A stretch of 9,156 nt of DNA from Lachnospiraceae bacterium (GTDB lineage: Bacteria > Bacillota_A > Clostridia > Lachnospirales > Lachnospiraceae). How positions within the stretch are numbered: position 1 is the first letter of the stretch; each line of letters opens with the position of its first letter. The stretch covers positions 1 to 9,156 of the forward strand of contig JAILPG010000324.1 in assembly GCA_024699595.1 (NCBI GenBank). The letters are read 5' to 3'. Made by a program: the position numbers and the translations under genes. The notes under the pieces were generated by a model. That model made no database searches. It worked only from the letters and a program-made list of their open reading frames with translations, and was not told where the DNA came from. Positions 6,520 to 9,156 of this stretch are shown here, piece by piece.

Positions 6520-8217
6520 ATGACAGCATTACTTATCATCATTGCCGCTATCGTTTTATTGGTCATCGGCTATGTTACCTATGGCTCATGGCTGGCAAAG
6601 CAGTGGGGCATTGATCCATCAAGAAAGACTCCTGCTATTGAGAAGGAGGATGGCGTTGACTATGTTGCTGCTAAGCCTGCAGTACTCATGGGCCATCATT
6701 TCTCATCCATCGCGGGAGCTGGTCCTATCAACGGACCTATTCAGGCATCAGTATTCGGATGGCTTCCGGTATTTCTCTGGTGCGTGATCGGAGGTATCTT
6801 CTTCGGAGGATTACAGGACTACGGTTCACTTTTTGCTTCCGTTCGTCATGACGGAAAATCTCTGGGAGAGATCATTAAGGATACCATGGGCGAGAGAGCA
6901 AAGAAGCTCTTCATCATCTTTGCACTTTTAGTTCTTATCCTTGTAATTGCTTCCTTCGTTAACGTTGTTGCAGGTACGTTCTTCAGTGAAGAGGGCTTCG
7001 GATTTGTAGGAAATCCTTCGGGAAATCAGTCTACAGCCATGATCTCACTTCTGTTCATCGTACTGGCTATCGTTTACGGCTATGTTACCAACAAGCTTAA
7101 TGTTGCTACCGTTCCTGCATCTATCGCAGGTGTTATCGGTATCATCATCATTACCGTTATCGGTCTTAAGTGCGGATTTGCAATGAGCAGAACAGCATGG
7201 ATCGTGTTCATCGGTATTTATATCACGGTTGCATCACTTGTTCCGGTATGGATACTGCTTCAGCCGAGAGATTATCTCTCGAGCTTCTTACTTTATGCAA
7301 TGATGGCTCTTGCTATTATAGGTATTCTTATTTCGGCTTTCACCAAGCAGGCTACATTTACTATCCCTGCTTTCACAGGCACGACAACAGCTTTGGGACC
7401 TATCTTCCCGGCCTTGTTCATAACGGTTGCCTGCGGTGCATGCTCGGGCTTCCATTCACTGATCTCTACAGGTACTTCTTCCAAACAGCTTGCAAACGAG
7501 AAGGATGCAAAGGCTATCGGTTACGGCTCAATGCTTATCGAGTCGGCTCTTGGTATCATCTCACTTATAGCTGTAGGTATGGTATTTGAGAAATACACCG
7601 GAGGAGATTTCGGTTCACCTTCAGCAGCTTTCGGTGCAGGTATCGCAACAATGTTCAACAATGAGGGAACAGGCGCATACAACACAATTTATGCTCTGCT
7701 TACTCTTGCTGTTTCGGTATTTGCTCTTACATCACTTGATACAGGTACAAGACTTTCACGTTTCATGTTCTCCGAGCTCTTCCTCAAGAAAGAGGAGGCA
7801 ACATGGAAGGATGCAACGGGAATCCGTAAGCTCCTTGCTCATCCTCTGTTCGGTACAGCCTTCATGGTTATCGTAGGCTGCGTACTCGGCGGACTTAAGC
7901 TCAGCGCTATCTGGGGTCTCTTCGGTGCAGCCAACCAGCTGCTTGCAGGTATCGCCCTGCTTGCTGTATGTGCATGGCTCGGTGAAGTTGGAAAGAACAA
8001 CAAGATGTTCTTTGTTCCCATGGTATTCATGCTCTGCGCAACACTTACAAGCCTTGTAATGACAATCATCAAGAAGTGCAAGGCTATAACCACTCCCGAG
8101 GCTGTATGGGGTGACTGGTTCCAGCTGATCTTCGCACTTGCAATGGCTATTCTTGCAGTGATCCTTGTTGTAGAGGGCGTTCAGACCTTCCAGAAGCAGG
8201 CTCAGAAGAAGGCTTGA
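6520..8217 (+). CDS. cstA: CstA-family carbon starvation protein, pyruvate/peptide transporter
   Basis: This 565-residue polytopic membrane protein belongs to the CstA family. E. coli members (CstA, BtsT) take up pyruvate, and CstA has also been linked to peptide uptake; the substrate here is inferred. AAAGGAGAGGG lies just before the ATG at 6520. The N-terminal segment (residues 1-20) is a membrane helix. The family signature HHFSSIAGAGPINGPI is at 59-74. GLQDYGSLFASVRHDGKSLGEI follows at about 97-118, and GACSGFHSLISTGTSSKQL at about 306-324. Many hydrophobic spans follow to the C-terminus. It is shorter than the E. coli proteins (about 700 residues) and seems to be the short form common in Firmicutes. 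It ends with a TGATGA double stop. It is the last gene of the likely operon starting at 5616 and is closed by the terminator at 8290. Confidence 0.95.
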   Translation: MTALLIIIAAIVLLVIGYVTYGSWLAKQWGIDPSRKTPAIEKEDGVDYVAAKPAVLMGHHFSSIAGAGPINGPIQASVFGWLPVFLWCVIGGIFFGGLQDYGSLFASVRHDGKSLGEIIKDTMGERAKKLFIIFALLVLILVIASFVNVVAGTFFSEEGFGFVGNPSGNQSTAMISLLFIVLAIVYGYVTNKLNVATVPASIAGVIGIIIITVIGLKCGFAMSRTAWIVFIGIYITVASLVPVWILLQPRDYLSSFLLYAMMALAIIGILISAFTKQATFTIPAFTGTTTALGPIFPALFITVACGACSGFHSLISTGTSSKQLANEKDAKAIGYGSMLIESALGIISLIAVGMVFEKYTGGDFGSPSAAFGAGIATMFNNEGTGAYNTIYALLTLAVSVFALTSLDTGTRLSRFMFSELFLKKEEATWKDATGIRKLLAHPLFGTAFMVIVGCVLGGLKLSAIWGLFGAANQLLAGIALLAVCAWLGEVGKNNKMFFVPMVFMLCATLTSLVMTIIKKCKAITTPEAVWGDWFQLIFALAMAILAVILVVEGVQTFQKQAQKKA

Positions 8218-8218
8218 T

Positions 8219-8233
8219 GATCATTAAATGATC
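8219..8233 (+). repeat. Perfect inverted repeat GATCATT-A-AATGATC after cstA
   Basis: Seven-base arms, 8219-8225 and 8227-8233, flank one base immediately after the cstA stop. There is no T-run, so it is not itself a terminator. The single-base loop cannot fold fully in RNA. It could be a protein site, part of a larger 3' structure, or chance. Confidence 0.4.
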
Positions 8234-8289
8234 TGAGGAGACGTTTATCTTATCATCGTTTTCCTTACAGATCAGATATTAAGTTACAT

Positions 8290-8320
8290 AAAGAGGATGC
8301 CGGTTTTGGCATCCTCTTTT
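8290..8320 (+). terminator. Intrinsic terminator of the cstA operon
   Basis: AAAGAGGATGCC (8290-8301) pairs perfectly with GGCATCCTCTTT (8308-8319) across a 6-base loop and ends in T. The U-run is short, but the A-tract/T-tract base of the stem is typical of strong intrinsic terminators. Confidence 0.88.
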
Positions 8321-8380
8321 CCATGTCTGAAATATTGTTTGTTTTCATATGCCGCAATCCTATATAAGTCCATTATTCTG

Positions 8381-8409
8381 TTGATTTAAGAGCAAATTTC
8401 ATATATTAT
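8381..8409 (+). promoter_or_regulatory. Sigma-A promoter of the XpaC-like gene (TTGATT-17-TATTAT)
   Basis: TTGATT (8381-8386) and TATTAT (8404-8409) are 17 bases apart. The expected start is near 8416. A 7-bp hairpin (8417-8423 with 8432-8438, one G·U, T-rich loop) would then sit at the 5' end of the mRNA. Confidence 0.6.
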
Positions 8410-8472
8410 AGTAAGGACATTGGTTTTTTTGCCGATGTTGTTTGCATGATGAATTTCCGGAGGGGTATATAA

Positions 8473-9156
8473 GTGGCCGGTAAAAATATATATAACAAAT
8501 TAGGTGACGATATTAAGGACTCTCTTAAGGAAGGTCTCACAACGGGAGATTTTTCGGGTCTAAATGATGCTATAAATGATTCGGTAAACACTGTCATCCG
8601 CGAAGTGACAGGATCCACGGAAAGGGCTATAAGATCAAAGACTGCAGAGTATCAGGAAAGGATCAAAAGAGAGCATGCAGAACGCGATAGAGCCGAATCG
8701 ATAAGACGCGACAGGCTTGAAAAGCAGAGAGAAGAAAGAAGGATAAGGGAAGAGCTCTTAAAAGACCAGAGAAACAGGCGAAGAGCTCAGAGGGCAAAGG
8801 ATAAACAGCTTCCCGCAAATTTCAATCCCGTCGGACAGGTGTCAGGCACGGTCTGCTTAGTCGGAGGCGCCGTAGGAATGGGCGTGTCGGCTGTTTCTGC
8901 TCTTGCAAGGCTTTTGCAGAGTCTTGTCGGCAACGGTTCGATATCAGGGATCGTTTCTGCCGGTGTGATGTTTGTGATATCCGGAATACTCTTTGCTTCG
9001 GGAATGGTCAATAAAAACAGCCTTGAAAAGGCAAAGAGATTTGCTGAGATCTGCGGCAGCAAAATGTATGCAAAGATCTCCGATATCGCAGCAAGTACTG
9101 GACTTAAGCGTTCAAAAGTGCTCAAGGAAATAAAAAGGATGCTCAGAAAGGGGTAT
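8473..9156 (+). CDS. XpaC-like (5-bromo-4-chloroindolyl phosphate hydrolysis family) membrane protein, 3' truncated
   Basis: The gene starts with GTG at 8473, with GGAGGGG at 8459-8465 lying 7 bases away. The upstream ATGs at 8446 and 8449 are in this frame but hit TAA at 8470. The frame stays open for 228 residues to the window end. The N-terminus is polar (NIYNKLGDDIKDSLKEGL). Residues 50-112 are strongly basic and charged, rich in Arg/Glu/Lys and likely a long helix or coiled coil. Two hydrophobic segments follow at about 124-146 and 156-178, then a soluble region with IAASTGLKRSKVLKEIKRMLRKG (207-227), which looks like a small helix-turn-helix-type module. I recall this arrangement from XpaC-like proteins of Clostridia. 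That family is named after a Bacillus phenotype and its biochemical role is unsettled. The partner toxic-anion-resistance (TelA-like) gene often seen beside it may lie beyond the window. Confidence 0.7.
   Translation, partial: MAGKNIYNKLGDDIKDSLKEGLTTGDFSGLNDAINDSVNTVIREVTGSTERAIRSKTAEYQERIKREHAERDRAESIRRDRLEKQREERRIREELLKDQRNRRRAQRAKDKQLPANFNPVGQVSGTVCLVGGAVGMGVSAVSALARLLQSLVGNGSISGIVSAGVMFVISGILFASGMVNKNSLEKAKRFAEICGSKMYAKISDIAASTGLKRSKVLKEIKRMLRKGY

Noticed and set aside
8446..8472. Eight-codon frame (ATG ATG ... TAA) ending just before the GTG of the XpaC-like gene
   Set aside because: It has no ribosome site and its codons overlap the ribosome site of the real gene, so chance is the simplest explanation.
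8787..9125. 112-codon frame on the minus strand inside the XpaC-like gene
   Set aside because: It is fully antisense to a frame with a good ribosome site and coherent protein features; its own translation shows no family resemblance.

Overview
All genes in this window lie on the + strand. The window suggests a Lachnospiraceae-type Firmicute (Butyrivibrio, Roseburia or Clostridium cluster XIVa relatives). The grounds are moderate GC with AT-rich gaps, strong AGGAGG-type ribosome sites, Arg codons that are often AGA, a PPi-type pyruvate phosphate dikinase, and two small protein families I associate with that group. The genus is an inference; no rRNA or marker gene is present.

Layout. (1) 1-460: the C-terminal end of an FtsX-type ABC permease cut by the window edge. 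(2) 461-688: a structured leader holding a near-consensus promoter, a 16-codon open reading frame with its own ribosome site, and an intrinsic terminator starting at the base after its stop codon. (3) 689-3538: ppdK, complete, with an unusual helical C-terminal tail of 76 residues. (4) 3611-3823: a 70-residue peptide with a double-glycine leader-like N-terminus and four cysteines. (5) 3871-3938: a terminator whose loop holds the promoter of the next operon. (6) 3990-5365: a two-gene operon of small soluble proteins, one like the C-terminal part of the flagellar cap protein FliD and one perhaps DUF5610-like, closed by a terminator. (7) 5523-8320: a likely three-gene operon, two unrecognised small proteins (overlapping ATGA) followed by cstA, closed by a terminator. 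(8) 8381-9156: a promoter and the start of an XpaC-like membrane protein that runs off the end.

How the parts may fit. PpdK interconverts pyruvate and phosphoenolpyruvate, and CstA-family carriers transport pyruvate and/or peptides, so two genes touch the pyruvate node. They are in separate transcription units. The most interesting element is the ppdK leader, which has the parts of a translation-coupled attenuator (promoter, leader peptide, terminator, competing pairings). I know of no description of such control for ppdK, but could not search. Other points of interest are the PpdK tail, the Cys4 double-glycine peptide behind it, and the paired unknown genes ahead of cstA. No tRNA, rRNA, CRISPR, insertion sequence or prophage signal was seen. 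No gene-free stretch exceeds 300 bases.
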